Source: CAZFBR01 sp035353495 [NCBI: uncultured bacterium] (GTDB lineage: Bacteria > DAOPZR01). From it: 54,053 nucleotides of DNA. The notes below the pieces were generated by a model. It made no database searches and was not told where the DNA came from. It was given only the letters and a program-made list of their open reading frames with translations. Numbering within the stretch: the stretch's first letter is position 1; each line of letters opens with the position of its first letter. Positions 12,988-21,770 of this stretch are shown in pieces. Made by a program: the position numbers and the translations under genes. The stretch lies in NCBI GenBank assembly GCA_964517215.1, contig CAZFBR010000003.1, forward strand, positions 1-54,053, given 5' to 3'.

Positions 12988-14940
12988 ATGTATTTACACC
13001 ACATCTATGCTCAGAATTTCCGCGCTTTCGGCGATGGAGCATCATCCCCAATCTTGGACTGGGGACTCAATCGAGGAATGAATATCCTTATTGGCGAGAA
13101 TGACGCGGGAAAAACCGCTATCATTGACGCCATCAGACAAGTCTTATGGACGACCAGCTTTGAATACGTCCGTCTCTTTGAATATGATTTTCACGTTGCG
13201 GGAACTAGTCGCGCCGATACTCTCGTCATTGAGGTGACATTGAGGGATTTATCTGCAGAACAGGAATCTGCTGTATTGGAGTGGCTGACCTACGAGAAGG
13301 ATGGGTCACGTAGTCTTATTCTGAATTTGCAGGCCAAGCGCATTCCGCCACGAGACAAACAACGTGGCCGGGTAACCACCATGGTACGCGCCGGGAAAAA
13401 CGGCATCGGCCCTGAGATAGGCGCTGCCGTTAGAGAGCTAGTTCGCGCCACATATCTTCGTCCACTTCGGGACGCTGAAGCTGGGCTAAAGGCCGGTCGC
13501 CAGTCGCGTCTATCGCAAATTCTCGGAGCTCATCCGCTAGTAGCCGAACAGGAGAAGAGTGATTTTGACCCCAGCAATCCGGCTGCTAAACCCGAAACGC
13601 TTGTTGGGCTTGTCGAGCAGGCCCAACACTACATGAGTGAACATCCCGTCATCTATGAAGTTGAAAAGAACATCAATGACAATTATCTGAATCGGATGAG
13701 CTTTACAGGCGACAAGATTGAATCGGAGATTCGCATTGCTGGGGAGGCTAACCTGACGCAGATTCTTGAACGTTTTGAACTTGCGCTGCTTCCACCCGGA
13801 AGTGTTGCCCGGAACGAACGCTGTCCACGCGGGCTTGGATATAATAATGCGCTTTTTATGGCGACGGAGCTGGTGCTGCTGCGCAATGGCGATGAATTGG
13901 GACTATTGCTCGTTGAGGAACCCGAGGCGCATCTTCATCCGCAACTGCAAACCAGGATAATGGAGCTCCTACAGCAACCAGCATCGAAGAACGAGAAGCA
14001 AGTCCAAGTGGTGATGAGCACGCACAGCCCATCTCTGGCCGCCGGGGCCGACATTGAATCCATGACGCTGGTTCACAATGCGAGAACCTATCCGTTACGG
14101 CCTGAATGCACGAGGCTAGCCAAGACCGACTACGAGTATCTACGCCGCTTTATCGACGCAACCAAGTCAAACCTCTTTTTTGCGAGGGGAGTGGCAATAG
14201 TAGAAGGCCCTACTGAAGAATTGCTTCTGCCGGCTATTGCAGAAATGGCCGGGCTGTCGTTTTCTGAGTATGGCATTTCAGTGGTCAATGTAGGCAATGT
14301 CGGACTATATCACTATGCTCGGATATTTCAGCGTAATGACGCGGGTGAGTTGTTGCAAATACCAGTGGCATGTCTCACTGACCGCGACATCGTTCCTGAT
14401 GCGGCAAATTCCTATGTCCAAAAGCCGGAAAAGCAGAAACGGTTTGAAAGCGATTATGGGCAGGACGAGACAGACGCAGTCATTAAGCGGAAGCAGGCTA
14501 GGGTCGAGTCGCCAGATAATCAAAGTGTAAAGGTATTCGTGTCTGACTACTGGACTTTTGAGTATGACTTAGTCAGAGCTGGTCTGGCAGAGCTTATGGT
14601 ACAAGCACTGATGCTCGCAAAGAAGGCATGTGAAAAGGAAGAGTGCCTCGACGATACGGACGAGAGCGTAGCATTGGTCGAGGCTGCCAAGCAGATGGAG
14701 GCATTGCAGGCAAAGGGGCTCTCGGTGGAGGCTCTTGCTACAACCATATACAGGCCGCTTTATGAAAAAAAGGTCTCAAAGGTTGTGACCGCACAATATG
14801 CTGCCAAACTCCTGCGCTCGGGGAAATATGGCCGTGGCGACACTCTGCTAAACGCGTTACCTGGATACTTAAAACGTGCGCTACGCCATTTGAGTGGGAC
14901 TACCGACCCTGCGCCCTCTACTGACAAGGAACCCGTATGA
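12988..14940 (+). CDS. gajA: OLD-family ATPase/Toprim nuclease, Gabija GajA-like
   Basis: The 650-residue product starts at ATG 12988, with GGGGGGAGG 6-14 bases upstream. The N-terminal ABC-type ATPase has Walker A GENDAGKT (36-43), Walker B LLLVEEPEAHLHP (about 304-316) and a histidine switch MSTHSPSL (about 344-351). A C-terminal Toprim domain shows VEGPTEELLLP (about 404-414) and the acidic CLTDRD (about 462-467). GajA is an ATP-sensing DNA-nicking enzyme that pairs with a UvrD-like helicase; the ATGA overlap with such a helicase here supports a Gabija-type (class 2 OLD) pair. It is somewhat longer than the best-known GajA (about 580 residues). Confidence 0.85.
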   Translation: MYLHHIYAQNFRAFGDGASSPILDWGLNRGMNILIGENDAGKTAIIDAIRQVLWTTSFEYVRLFEYDFHVAGTSRADTLVIEVTLRDLSAEQESAVLEWLTYEKDGSRSLILNLQAKRIPPRDKQRGRVTTMVRAGKNGIGPEIGAAVRELVRATYLRPLRDAEAGLKAGRQSRLSQILGAHPLVAEQEKSDFDPSNPAAKPETLVGLVEQAQHYMSEHPVIYEVEKNINDNYLNRMSFTGDKIESEIRIAGEANLTQILERFELALLPPGSVARNERCPRGLGYNNALFMATELVLLRNGDELGLLLVEEPEAHLHPQLQTRIMELLQQPASKNEKQVQVVMSTHSPSLAAGADIESMTLVHNARTYPLRPECTRLAKTDYEYLRRFIDATKSNLFFARGVAIVEGPTEELLLPAIAEMAGLSFSEYGISVVNVGNVGLYHYARIFQRNDAGELLQIPVACLTDRDIVPDAANSYVQKPEKQKRFESDYGQDETDAVIKRKQARVESPDNQSVKVFVSDYWTFEYDLVRAGLAELMVQALMLAKKACEKEECLDDTDESVALVEAAKQMEALQAKGLSVEALATTIYRPLYEKKVSKVVTAQYAAKLLRSGKYGRGDTLLNALPGYLKRALRHLSGTTDPAPSTDKEPV

Positions 14941-16867
14941 CAATTCCGGTTATCGAGTCAGCGGACCTCGAGCGACTGGAGGAAGCGTTTCCGGGCTTGG
15001 AATTTAATGACGCAGAGCGTCGTGCGGTTCTAATTTCGACCGGCACAATCGATGTCCAAGCTGCTCCTGGGAGCGGCAAGACGACGTTATTGGCTGCAAA
15101 GTTGCTCTTGATGGCACAAAAGTGGTCGCATGACAACTGCGGTATATGCGTGCTCAGCCATACCAATGTCGCCAGAGACGAGATTACGAAACGGCTAAGT
15201 CCGACGTCGAGTGGTGCCAGGCTTCTTGGCTATCCGCATTTCATCGGGACAATTCATGCTTTCGTCAACCTGTTCATGGCACTGCCGCTCCTGCGAAGCG
15301 ACGGTGAAGCGGTTGATATCATAGACAATGATGTATTTGCTGCCCGTGCCCTTTCTCTGCTGCAATATAAACATAAGCTAAACTACTGGGTGAATCAGCA
15401 TCCATACCAAGGTCCTGACACTGTCGAAACGTTGTGTTATGAAGGCCCTGATTTGAAGTTGGGATGTGAAAAGGGGAATCTCCCGGGCGAAGGTAATCCC
15501 ACCCATACACAGGCCAAGGAACTCAAGGACGAACTGGCTAATCGCGGGGTTTTCCGTCACGCGGACATGTTCGCATTCGCCGAGCGGCTCTTGCGGCGGG
15601 TTCCTGACCTGCCAAAGAGGTTATCATGGCGATTCCCTCTCGTGCTTATTGACGAGATGCAGGATACAAGTTGGATGCAGGAAGAACTCTTAGCACGCGC
15701 CTTTGACGGCACCGTCGCAGTTCAGCGGTTTGGAGACCGCAACCAACGAATCTTGAGCTCGTCAAAGGACGCAGCCAATCTCAGCTTTCCAAGGGCCGGT
15801 TACTTGAGCGTAACGACAACAAAGCGATGCCCGGAAGCGATTGCCGCTGCTGTACGGGCTGTACAAGAGTTTGGGGAGTCCGTTGAAGCGAACGCAAAAA
15901 ACGGTATGCCGTCACCTGTTCTCATGCTCTACGAAACGATGGCCGTATCATGTGTCATTGATGAGTTCGGAAAGTACGTTATTCAAACATTGCCGGACGA
16001 GTCATACGATTGGGAACGGTCAACGCTATTTGTGCCCGCAAGCAGTGTTCGACAAACAAAGATGCCAGGAGACACCTCGGCGATTACTGGCCGGCTTATG
16101 TCAGTGGAGGATTGACGACGACAGGAGAAGAGAGTGCCTTCCGATTGCTTGCCGACCATCCGTCCATGGGAATATCGCAACTGGGTCTCGATAGTCGAGC
16201 ACGTGAAGTAAAGCGGGTCGTGTTGTTGGCACTCAGAAAAGCTGGAAGCCAAGCGGTGGTAGGCGTCCGAGACGCGTCGGGCCTGCTGCGCAAGCTTGAG
16301 GCTGACGGCGTTAATTGTACGCCGGTGCGTCTTCTTTGCCGCGAGCTGACTGTTGGACGGGGTCATACGGCTAACGCCGCTTCGTGGGCAGATACCATTG
16401 ACAAAATATTCTCCGGACTTAGCCCGCTGTTGCCGGATGGGATGAGCCGGAACGACTTTAGGGCTCTCCCGTTGTTTGAGATTCCTTCAGGCCCGGCATC
16501 GGCTGTTTTGACGGCGAACGAGTGTGTAGTGCGCAGTGGCGAGCGTTCGGTTTGCATCCAGATTGGTACTATAGCCTCAGTGAAAGGTGAGACGCATGTG
16601 GCCACGCTCGTGATGGAAGCGCATGGCGGTCAGGCCAGGTGTTTTGACCTGGAAATGGCTTTATCCAATCTAAGCGACGGTACGCCAATCGCATCAACAA
16701 CATCAGAAATAAAGCGGTCACTTTACCGAAATCTGTATGTCGCGATGTCGCGTCCAACACATCTACTGTGCTTAGCCGTAAATAAATCACGGACGCAGCT
16801 TGCACAGGTTCAAGCGCTGATTGAAAAGGGTTGGCAGGTAGTTGAAGTTGGCGGGTCTGCACATTAA
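14937..16867 (+). pseudogene. gajB: UvrD-like helicase, Gabija GajB-like, interrupted by a -1 frame change
   Basis: The ATG overlaps the gajA stop (ATGA). The first frame (14937-16115) carries Walker A AAPGSGKTT (42-50), SHTNVARDEI, IGTIHAF, the DEMQD box (about 239-243) and GDRNQR (about 266-271), then ends at a TGA. The second frame, one base back, is open from 15965 to 16867 and supplies the missing motif V (SVKGETHVATLV) and motif VI (YVAMSRP). The join falls at roughly 16010-16080, where the first frame still reads LPDESYDWERS and the second picks up around NAICARKQ or HLGDYWPAY. Together they would make about 640 residues. Neither half alone can be a helicase. It could be a mutation, an assembly error, or recoding; I see no classical slippery heptamer. 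Confidence 0.75.
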
Positions 16868-16883
16868 TTGTTAGCTCCAATGA

Positions 16884-17297
16884 CTACAAACGCTTGAGCC
16901 CGGTAATCATGTCGTCCAGGAAGACGCGTTGTTTGGGTGTTAGCTGCTTAATCTTCTCGACTATGACCATATCCTCGGCGCGGTTGGTGGGTTTCTCCTC
17001 GTTGCTCAGCCCCAATAGATAATCGGTACTGACCTCAAAGTAGAGCGACAGCAGCATTATGGTACGAGAGTCTATGCGCTTGACTTTGTTGTTTTCCAAG
17101 CGAGCGACTCCTGCTTGGCTTAGGCCAATTCTCTTACCCAATTCGGCTTGGCCCTTGTCCTCCTTATCTTTTTGTTTTCTCAATCTCGCGATTGTGCTGC
17201 CGATGTTTTCGGCGAGGTTGTTTACTTTTTTTAGTGTATCTTCGTCGACATCGAAGAAACGAGAATTATCATCTTTTGAAATGCTTTTCTGGTCCAT
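16884..17297 (-). CDS. XRE-family HTH transcriptional regulator
   Basis: The 137-residue protein has a central Cro/CI-type helix-turn-helix (about 50-95: AELGKRIGLSQAGVARLEN, then the YFEVSTDYLLG end typical of the family) and a C-terminal helical part that may dimerise. The start is ATG 17297 with AGGGG 5-6 bases upstream. It is convergent with gajB and faces the AT-rich region 17298-17970, where a consensus promoter and several palindromes lie. It is likely the repressor of the integrative element, autoregulated and possibly controlling the rightward cargo and integrase genes. The target sites are inferred, not shown. Confidence 0.85.
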   Translation of the reverse strand: MDQKSISKDDNSRFFDVDEDTLKKVNNLAENIGSTIARLRKQKDKEDKGQAELGKRIGLSQAGVARLENNKVKRIDSRTIMLLSLYFEVSTDYLLGLSNEEKPTNRAEDMVIVEKIKQLTPKQRVFLDDMITGLKRL

Positions 17298-17307
17298 GAT
17301 ATCCCCT

Positions 17308-17321
17308 TTAGGATAGCCTAA
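17308..17321. promoter_or_regulatory. Candidate operator palindrome at the XRE transcription start
   Basis: TTAGGATAGCCTAA has 5-bp perfect arms around a 4-base centre. It lies 4 bases downstream (on the minus strand) of the -10 box of the XRE promoter and before the XRE start codon, where an autorepressor would block initiation. This is inference from position and symmetry. Confidence 0.45.
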
Positions 17322-17324
17322 GTT

Positions 17325-17352
17325 ATTATACCATAAAATGTGACATTGTCAA
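17325..17352 (-). promoter_or_regulatory. Consensus sigma70-type promoter for the XRE gene
   Basis: On the minus strand TTGACA (17347-17352) and TATAAT (17325-17330) are separated by 16 bp. Both hexamers match the bacterial consensus exactly. The start codon lies 27 bases past the -10 box. Confidence 0.75.
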
Positions 17353-17404
17353 CGGGGAAAGAATATATTTATTCAATGTGAGTCTGATAGCGCTTAAAAA
17401 TATG

Positions 17405-17416
17405 CAAGTTAACTTG
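17405..17416. promoter_or_regulatory. Perfect 12-bp palindrome CAAGTTAACTTG
   Basis: A perfect 12-bp palindrome in the AT-rich stretch behind the XRE promoter. It could be a second binding site for the regulator or another element protein. The nearby 17350-17670 stretch holds no ORF I trust and is strikingly AT-rich. Confidence 0.35.
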
Positions 17417-17673
17417 AACTATAAATAACACAACAGGTGTCGCGGCGTTTGAAAATGCCAGCGAAAAAATCCTGCAACATCTGATACAGATTGACAATCA
17501 CCGTCGAAGAACACAGATTATCTCTAAGGAAAGATGTGTTTTTTGTCGCGCGCGCTTTCCCGGATAACACGAAAGCTACCGGTTTTGACCAAATAAAGCC
17601 AAAAAAAGTATCAGTATAAAGCTATGAATATAAATGATAAATAAACGATATTCAAAAAGCGACTAAAATGACC

Positions 17674-17702
17674 TTGCAATGACTAACAAAATATGTTATA
17701 AT
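17674..17702 (+). promoter_or_regulatory. Sigma70-type promoter for rightward element genes
   Basis: TTGCAA (17674-17679), 17-bp spacer, TATAAT (17697-17702). It points toward the GNAT gene starting at 17971, giving a leader of about 260 bases that contains two inverted repeats, and is a likely start for the cargo and integrase transcript. Confidence 0.6.
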
Positions 17703-17714
17703 GACTATGTAGTC
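17703..17714. promoter_or_regulatory. Inverted repeat overlapping the rightward transcription start
   Basis: GACTA-TG-TAGTC directly abuts the -10 box of the rightward promoter, where a repressor would act. Its sequence differs from the palindrome at the XRE start, so different proteins, or a loose consensus, may be involved. Confidence 0.4.
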
Positions 17715-17763
17715 GATTGGCGCATTTGCTGGTGGATATGTGGCGCGCATAAAATATATTGTG

Positions 17764-17784
17764 GGCGAATAGTGGCTATTCGCC
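17764..17784. terminator. 9-bp perfect hairpin GGCGAATAG-TGG-CTATTCGCC
   Basis: Perfect 9-bp arms with a 3-base loop. It sits in the leader of the rightward transcript and overlaps the stop codon of the small leftward ORF at 17776-17886. On the minus strand it is followed by a T-rich stretch, so it may end that small gene; on the plus strand no T-run follows, so an attenuator or mRNA-stability role is equally possible. Confidence 0.35.
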
Positions 17785-17886
17785 GAAGGAGATGACAGCA
17801 ACGACGGTGTTGCAGGCAGGACACGACGGACGGACCGGCAGGTAGTTCTCGCCGGGCATCCCGCCCGGATAAAGCAGTACCGGCAT
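17776..17886 (-). CDS. Possible 36-residue CxxC microprotein or gene remnant
   Basis: The minus-strand frame from ATG 17886 to TAG 17776 encodes 36 residues, with a Pro/Gly-rich first half and PSCPACNTVV near the end, a zinc-ribbon-like knuckle. The frame stays open upstream to 17934, just after a TGA. The amino-acid pattern looks coding rather than random, but there is no convincing RBS. It may be the end of a lost gene or a real microprotein. It would lie antisense to the leader of the GNAT gene. Confidence 0.3.
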   Translation of the reverse strand: MPVLLYPGGMPGENYLPVRPSCPACNTVVAVISFGE

Positions 17887-17970
17887 CAGCACGGCGCCGT
17901 TAACGCTGGCCGGAAAACGACGGTTGGCCAGCGGGTGTCAAACGGGGCGCGGCCGATGAAAGGGAGAAGT

Positions 17971-18855
17971 ATGGCGAATAAAAAGAAAAATCGCATGGTA
18001 AAACTGCAGGGGTATCAAGCAGAAGACGCGGCTCGGTTAGGACTCGATGACGCACCGAACAGCCTTCCAGACTCTTCCACGGTTGTCGGCAAGGTTGAAG
18101 TAGTTCCGTTTAACCTTGACTGCACATATCTTGCCGACGGGACACTTAATACTGACTTGGCACAGGGAAAACACTACGGGCTAGGAAGGACAGAAGGAGG
18201 AGATTGGTACTTATGCGTGGGTGAAGCAAAGTTACCGGAAGTGAATCGTATGCGTCGGTATTACGCGTTTCTAATATCAGAAGCCTTGGCAGAATCATAC
18301 GTACTTCAGCGGGCGCCGCAGGATTATAAGCGATTTTTCGGCTCGGAAAAGTCGCTGTCGCTTCCGGTCGGGAGTATCGTGGAACCCGCCGCACCGGTCG
18401 TTTTGAACATAGACCCCGAAGAACTCGCTAACAACCCGACTCGTTACGGCGCGTCGTCATCGGACATGATGGTCCGGATGTTGGAGCAGGGTGGGTGGCG
18501 CCGGCTTCCCAAACGCGGGGGTCGGTTGTCATTTGCTGATGATGCGGTATTCATAGACCTCTGTCCGTTCGTCGACTATATTGCGATTGCGAAAATTGTC
18601 GTTGTGCCGGAACTGCGCGGGCAGGGCAAGGCAACAGCAGCGTTGACTAAGTTGACTTCTATCGCAGATAAAACGAATTGTTGTCTCAAGCTCGAAGCTT
18701 ATCCGTTTAGACGTGGCGGGTTGCGTCAGGTGCAGTTAGTCAGGTGGTATCAACGCAACGGCTTTGTTCTATTTGGAAGGGAATGGTGCAAACATGCTGG
18801 TCGGCAGATGTTCAGAATGCCGCGCGTGCAGCAAAATCTGGCCATCGCAATATAG
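17971..18855 (+). CDS. GNAT-family acetyltransferase with an unrecognised N-terminal region
   Basis: The 294-residue product starts at ATG 17971, with AGGGAG ending 5 bases upstream; an extension to 17935 lacks an RBS. The C-terminal 100 residues form a GNAT fold: beta strand IAIAKIVVVPELRGQGKA (about 204-221), where RGQGKA is the acetyl-CoA pyrophosphate loop, then an amphipathic helix and VRWYQRNGFVLFG, the usual beta6-beta7 ending. The first 200 residues are basic at the start and not recognised. Such acetyltransferases are common cargo of integrative elements; the substrate cannot be inferred. It follows the promoter at 17674-17702. Confidence 0.75.
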   Translation: MANKKKNRMVKLQGYQAEDAARLGLDDAPNSLPDSSTVVGKVEVVPFNLDCTYLADGTLNTDLAQGKHYGLGRTEGGDWYLCVGEAKLPEVNRMRRYYAFLISEALAESYVLQRAPQDYKRFFGSEKSLSLPVGSIVEPAAPVVLNIDPEELANNPTRYGASSSDMMVRMLEQGGWRRLPKRGGRLSFADDAVFIDLCPFVDYIAIAKIVVVPELRGQGKATAALTKLTSIADKTNCCLKLEAYPFRRGGLRQVQLVRWYQRNGFVLFGREWCKHAGRQMFRMPRVQQNLAIAI

Positions 18856-18888
18856 CGACGATATACGATGCAAGGCGAGGAGCAGAGC

Positions 18889-19212
18889 ATGAGCACTAAC
18901 CGTTTAAAAAGGATGCCACACTATAGTATCGGTTGCCTGGCTGTGGACGCCGACGGCAGGTGCCAGAGCGCGCTCGCGGCGGCCGGCAAGCTTGCCAAGG
19001 AGAAGTACGGGCCTGACGCAGAAGTTTTAAATATCCAGGTGCCGTTTCCCATAACCGAAAACCGGCCGGCGTCGTACAGGGTTTGTATCGGGCGCTGCGA
19101 TTCCCAGTATACGACGCGGCTGGCGACCTGCGAAGTGATTGTCATCACGGTTCACGCGGAATACAGCTTGATAAAACGTCGGCAGGCAAGACCGTGGCGG
19201 ATGCCAATGTGA
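18889..19212 (+). CDS. Small hypothetical protein
   Basis: The 107-residue product is read from ATG 18889, which has GAGGAG 6-7 bases upstream; ATG 18868 lacks one. The sequence has an alternating pattern (IGCLAVDADGRCQSALAAA, then VLNIQVPFPI) suggesting a small alpha/beta fold, and a basic C-terminus. No family is recognised. It follows the GNAT gene by 33 bases on the same strand and is probably cotranscribed. Confidence 0.55.
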   Translation: MSTNRLKRMPHYSIGCLAVDADGRCQSALAAAGKLAKEKYGPDAEVLNIQVPFPITENRPASYRVCIGRCDSQYTTRLATCEVIVITVHAEYSLIKRRQARPWRMPM

Positions 19213-19315
19213 TGATTTGAACAGTATTGTGTAGTATTGATGATATGTAATATCTGTTCGCCGGGGGGGCAGGAAAAATCATTTCCTAGTGGTATAATAC
19301 GGTGAAGGGGACGAC

Positions 19316-19840
19316 ATGAAAAGCGAAACACCGACGGGAGCGACACACTATGACGTGATGGCAGCGTGCATGGTCAACGGTCTGATTACGACCGTCATGA
19401 CGGCAGCTGCAGCGGAAATAGCAAAGCGTCGTGCGGAAACGGGCATGCCTGTAACAGCGTCAGAACTCATAGTGTCCGGTCGCAACTACCGCGATGCGGT
19501 GCTGCGGCAACTACGCGCGGAACAGCGGCGGATACAGCGTGACGGTCTGGCACAGCGCGAGGCGAGGGCCGTGCTGCTTCCGCCCCCTCCAGTTCAGTAT
19601 CTTACGACCACGCAGGCGGCGCGGATGTGCGGCATCGGCTTGTCTACGGTGCGGCACGCGGTCGCTGAGCATCCTGACCTTGCCGATAAATTCGCGGCAA
19701 CGGCACTGCCGGGTCGCGGCAGGCCGGGTAAAGACAGCAGACCGGCAGTGTCCTACCGGTGGACGCAGCAGGGGTTAATCGCATTTCTGTCCGCCGTGCG
19801 AGACGGCGTCGACACGCCGGAGGTGCGGCTTGAACGCTAA
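19316..19840 (+). CDS. Helix-turn-helix protein, possible excisionase/integrase accessory factor
   Basis: The 174-residue product starts at ATG 19316 after GAAGGGG. The N-terminal half is helical and rich in Arg, Glu and Ala. A MerR/excisionase-like HTH follows at about 95-122 (LTTTQAARMCGIGLSTVRHAV). It ends 11 bases inside the integrase gene, so the two are translationally linked, as recombination directionality factors often are with their integrase. That role is inferred from position; a plain transcription factor is also possible. Confidence 0.6.
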   Translation: MKSETPTGATHYDVMAACMVNGLITTVMTAAAAEIAKRRAETGMPVTASELIVSGRNYRDAVLRQLRAEQRRIQRDGLAQREARAVLLPPPPVQYLTTTQAARMCGIGLSTVRHAVAEHPDLADKFAATALPGRGRPGKDSRPAVSYRWTQQGLIAFLSAVRDGVDTPEVRLER

Positions 19841-21554
19841 AACTGACAAGCTGGCAGCGACACGCGCAGCACAAAAGCAGGCAGCGGCGGCACGCGCAGC
19901 GCAGTTGGCAATGGCTCGTGAGACGATGATAACGCTGCTCAAGAACGGTTTATCCATGCCCGAACTCAATAAGCTGGTGGCCGATGCGGCCGCGGGACGG
20001 ACGGAATTGACGCCGGCGGAATTCAGGGCGCGTTACCCGGGTGCCTGGATAGTGACCGACAAACAGGGTAACAAGACATACAGGTGGGCGGCTCGCATGC
20101 GTCGCCACAAGTACGGGCCGCGTGTTGATGTTACTATTGGCACTAGCCAAGCAGAGGCGATTGAGACCTACAACCGCTTGAGGGAAGAGGTGCGCGAATA
20201 CAATACGGGCAAGGTTGAGACTGTTCCAACGCTGGATGCCATCAAAGGCCGGACACCGGCAGCGGTTGCAATGGTAACCACGATGCGTACTATAGCTCAG
20301 CAGCTTGACCGCGATATGGCAGAGCGTGCCGCCGACCCGACTAAGGCAAAATGTCATAATGCACGTTCATTACTGCGCAAGATGCTTGGATGTGAGGCGG
20401 CGAACACGTTGACCCGCGAGCGTGTCAAAGAATATTGTGCTGTACTAGTGTGGCGCGGCAATAAGGATAAATCCATAAAGGAAGCAATATTTCATCTGCG
20501 CGCGGTAATAGCGCGTATGATACCGGATAATGATAAGACGACACGTAACCTTGTGTCGGATATGGTGAGCGAGCGGCAAGCACGGTTGCAGCCGGTCGAG
20601 GCGCTCTGGTCTGACGAACGTGCAACGTTGGCATTGGCATTGTTGGCGCAAGCTAAGCGGAAAAAAGGGAAAATTACTACTGCCGATGAGAATGAGGCGA
20701 TAACGAAGCTTCTTGCAACGGGAAACGACTACACCCCGCATACTATGCGGCGTAAAGGACTCATATCCCCGACGGCATGGGCGAGCATTGAGCAGAAGCT
20801 GATTGTCCATATCGTTAAGCCGATTTCGCGACACACACCGGTTTACAGGCGATTGTCTACGGGAAGCTATTTGCGCGCCAAACACGCGCGGCGGCGGGTG
20901 GATATCCGAAAGGCACGCGAGGTGGTGTTGTTTCTCCGTGTCATCAAGGGCCAATTTCAGCGCTTTGAAGCGATGCGGGCGTTGCGCTGGACGCCGACTG
21001 CGGCGGATAAGGGCAACTTCGTTGATTTCGATGCGGGAGAACTAGTGCTGCACGATACTAAAAACACGCACGCAGGTCGTTGCATCGTTGAGCGACAGGC
21101 TCTTAATCCAGAGATTGCCGACGAGCTGCGGCTGCATCGGCGGCGGTATCCTAAAGGTGATGAGGTTTTTGGCGTGTTGCCGCGCGACATGAGTCACGCG
21201 CTCGCAGACTATCGTGACCGCGCGGGTATTACAGAACTGGATAATATTAAGTGGTACTCGGCAAAGCATACGGGTATCACCACAGCACGCGGTTCTGGGG
21301 CCGCAGCGCTTGACCTCGCCGCGGCTGCTAAGGTCACGGCGCAAACTGCTGAGACGTATTACAGACAGGAAGAGCGGGATGCGGCAGCACGGGCGCATGT
21401 CAACTACCACCCCGTCAGCGAAATTAAGGCGGCACGCAAGGGCCGGCTACTGTCTATTGAAGAAGCCAGAAAAAATGCCAATGGCCATGCTGCTGACAGC
21501 GTATTGACAGCGCGGGGGAGTGATTACATGCCACAAGTGAAGAAAAGCCAATGA
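19830..21554 (+). CDS. int: Divergent tyrosine recombinase (integrase)
   Basis: The 574-residue product starts at TTG 19830, supported by GGAGG six bases upstream. Catalytic features are degenerate but ordered as expected: the first arginine region RFEAMRALRW (about 376-386), beta-hairpin lysine HDTKNTHAGR (about 411-420), the box-II segment WYSAKHTGITTARGSG (about 475-490, where most family members have HxLRH), and tyrosine in ETYYRQEE (about 507-514). The 260-residue N-terminal region is long and basic. A tRNA-Asn 3' fragment begins 23 bases after the stop, the classic integrase-att arrangement. It catalyses integration and excision of the element. Confidence 0.8.
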   Translation: MNAKTDKLAATRAAQKQAAAARAAQLAMARETMITLLKNGLSMPELNKLVADAAAGRTELTPAEFRARYPGAWIVTDKQGNKTYRWAARMRRHKYGPRVDVTIGTSQAEAIETYNRLREEVREYNTGKVETVPTLDAIKGRTPAAVAMVTTMRTIAQQLDRDMAERAADPTKAKCHNARSLLRKMLGCEAANTLTRERVKEYCAVLVWRGNKDKSIKEAIFHLRAVIARMIPDNDKTTRNLVSDMVSERQARLQPVEALWSDERATLALALLAQAKRKKGKITTADENEAITKLLATGNDYTPHTMRRKGLISPTAWASIEQKLIVHIVKPISRHTPVYRRLSTGSYLRAKHARRRVDIRKAREVVLFLRVIKGQFQRFEAMRALRWTPTAADKGNFVDFDAGELVLHDTKNTHAGRCIVERQALNPEIADELRLHRRRYPKGDEVFGVLPRDMSHALADYRDRAGITELDNIKWYSAKHTGITTARGSGAAALDLAAAAKVTAQTAETYYRQEERDAAARAHVNYHPVSEIKAARKGRLLSIEEARKNANGHAADSVLTARGSDYMPQVKKSQ

Positions 21555-21577
21555 GAAACAACTTGGATAACATCGGG

Positions 21578-21622
21578 CTGTTAATCAGGGGGTTGCTGGT
21601 TCGAGTCCAGCTCGGGGAGCCA
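21578..21622 (+). other. att junction: 3' half of tRNA-Asn(GTT)
   Basis: The bases match the 3' half of a tRNA-Asn: anticodon loop CTGTTAA, 3' anticodon strand TCAGG, T-arm GCTGG-TTCGAGT-CCAGC, acceptor strand TCGGGGA, discriminator G and encoded CCA. The preceding bases (TCGGG) do not pair properly with the 3' anticodon strand, and no D-arm or 5' acceptor is present, so this is a fragment, with identity starting in the anticodon loop where tyrosine recombinases often cut. The intact gene should lie at the other end of the element, left of the window. Confidence 0.85.
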
Positions 21623-21637
21623 ATTTAGGCCTTGAAC

Positions 21638-21670
21638 AGCCGCTTTCTCAAGTGAGAAAACGGCTTTTTT
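21638..21670 (+). terminator. Rho-independent terminator behind the tRNA-Asn fragment
   Basis: AGCCG-CTTTCTC, loop AAGT, GAGAAAA-CGGCT, then six T. It sits 16 bases after the CCA and is probably the original tRNA-Asn terminator, marking chromosomal sequence to the right. Confidence 0.8.
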
Positions 21671-21770
21671 GTGTTTCACTGCTTGCGGACCGTGATATGA
21701 CAATCTATCTGACGGTGAATAGTTTGTCAGCGCCCGGGTAAAGAATTTCAATGACGGCACAAAAGAAACG

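Noticed and set aside
16040-16070. Programmed -1 frameshift signal in gajB
   Set aside because: The A-rich ACAAACAAAG does not form an X XXY YYZ heptamer in the zero frame and no clear downstream stem was seen; a mutation is simpler.
21540-21622. Complete tRNA-Asn gene
   Set aside because: Only the 3' half is present; the 5' acceptor strand and D-arm are missing and the 5' anticodon strand mispairs.
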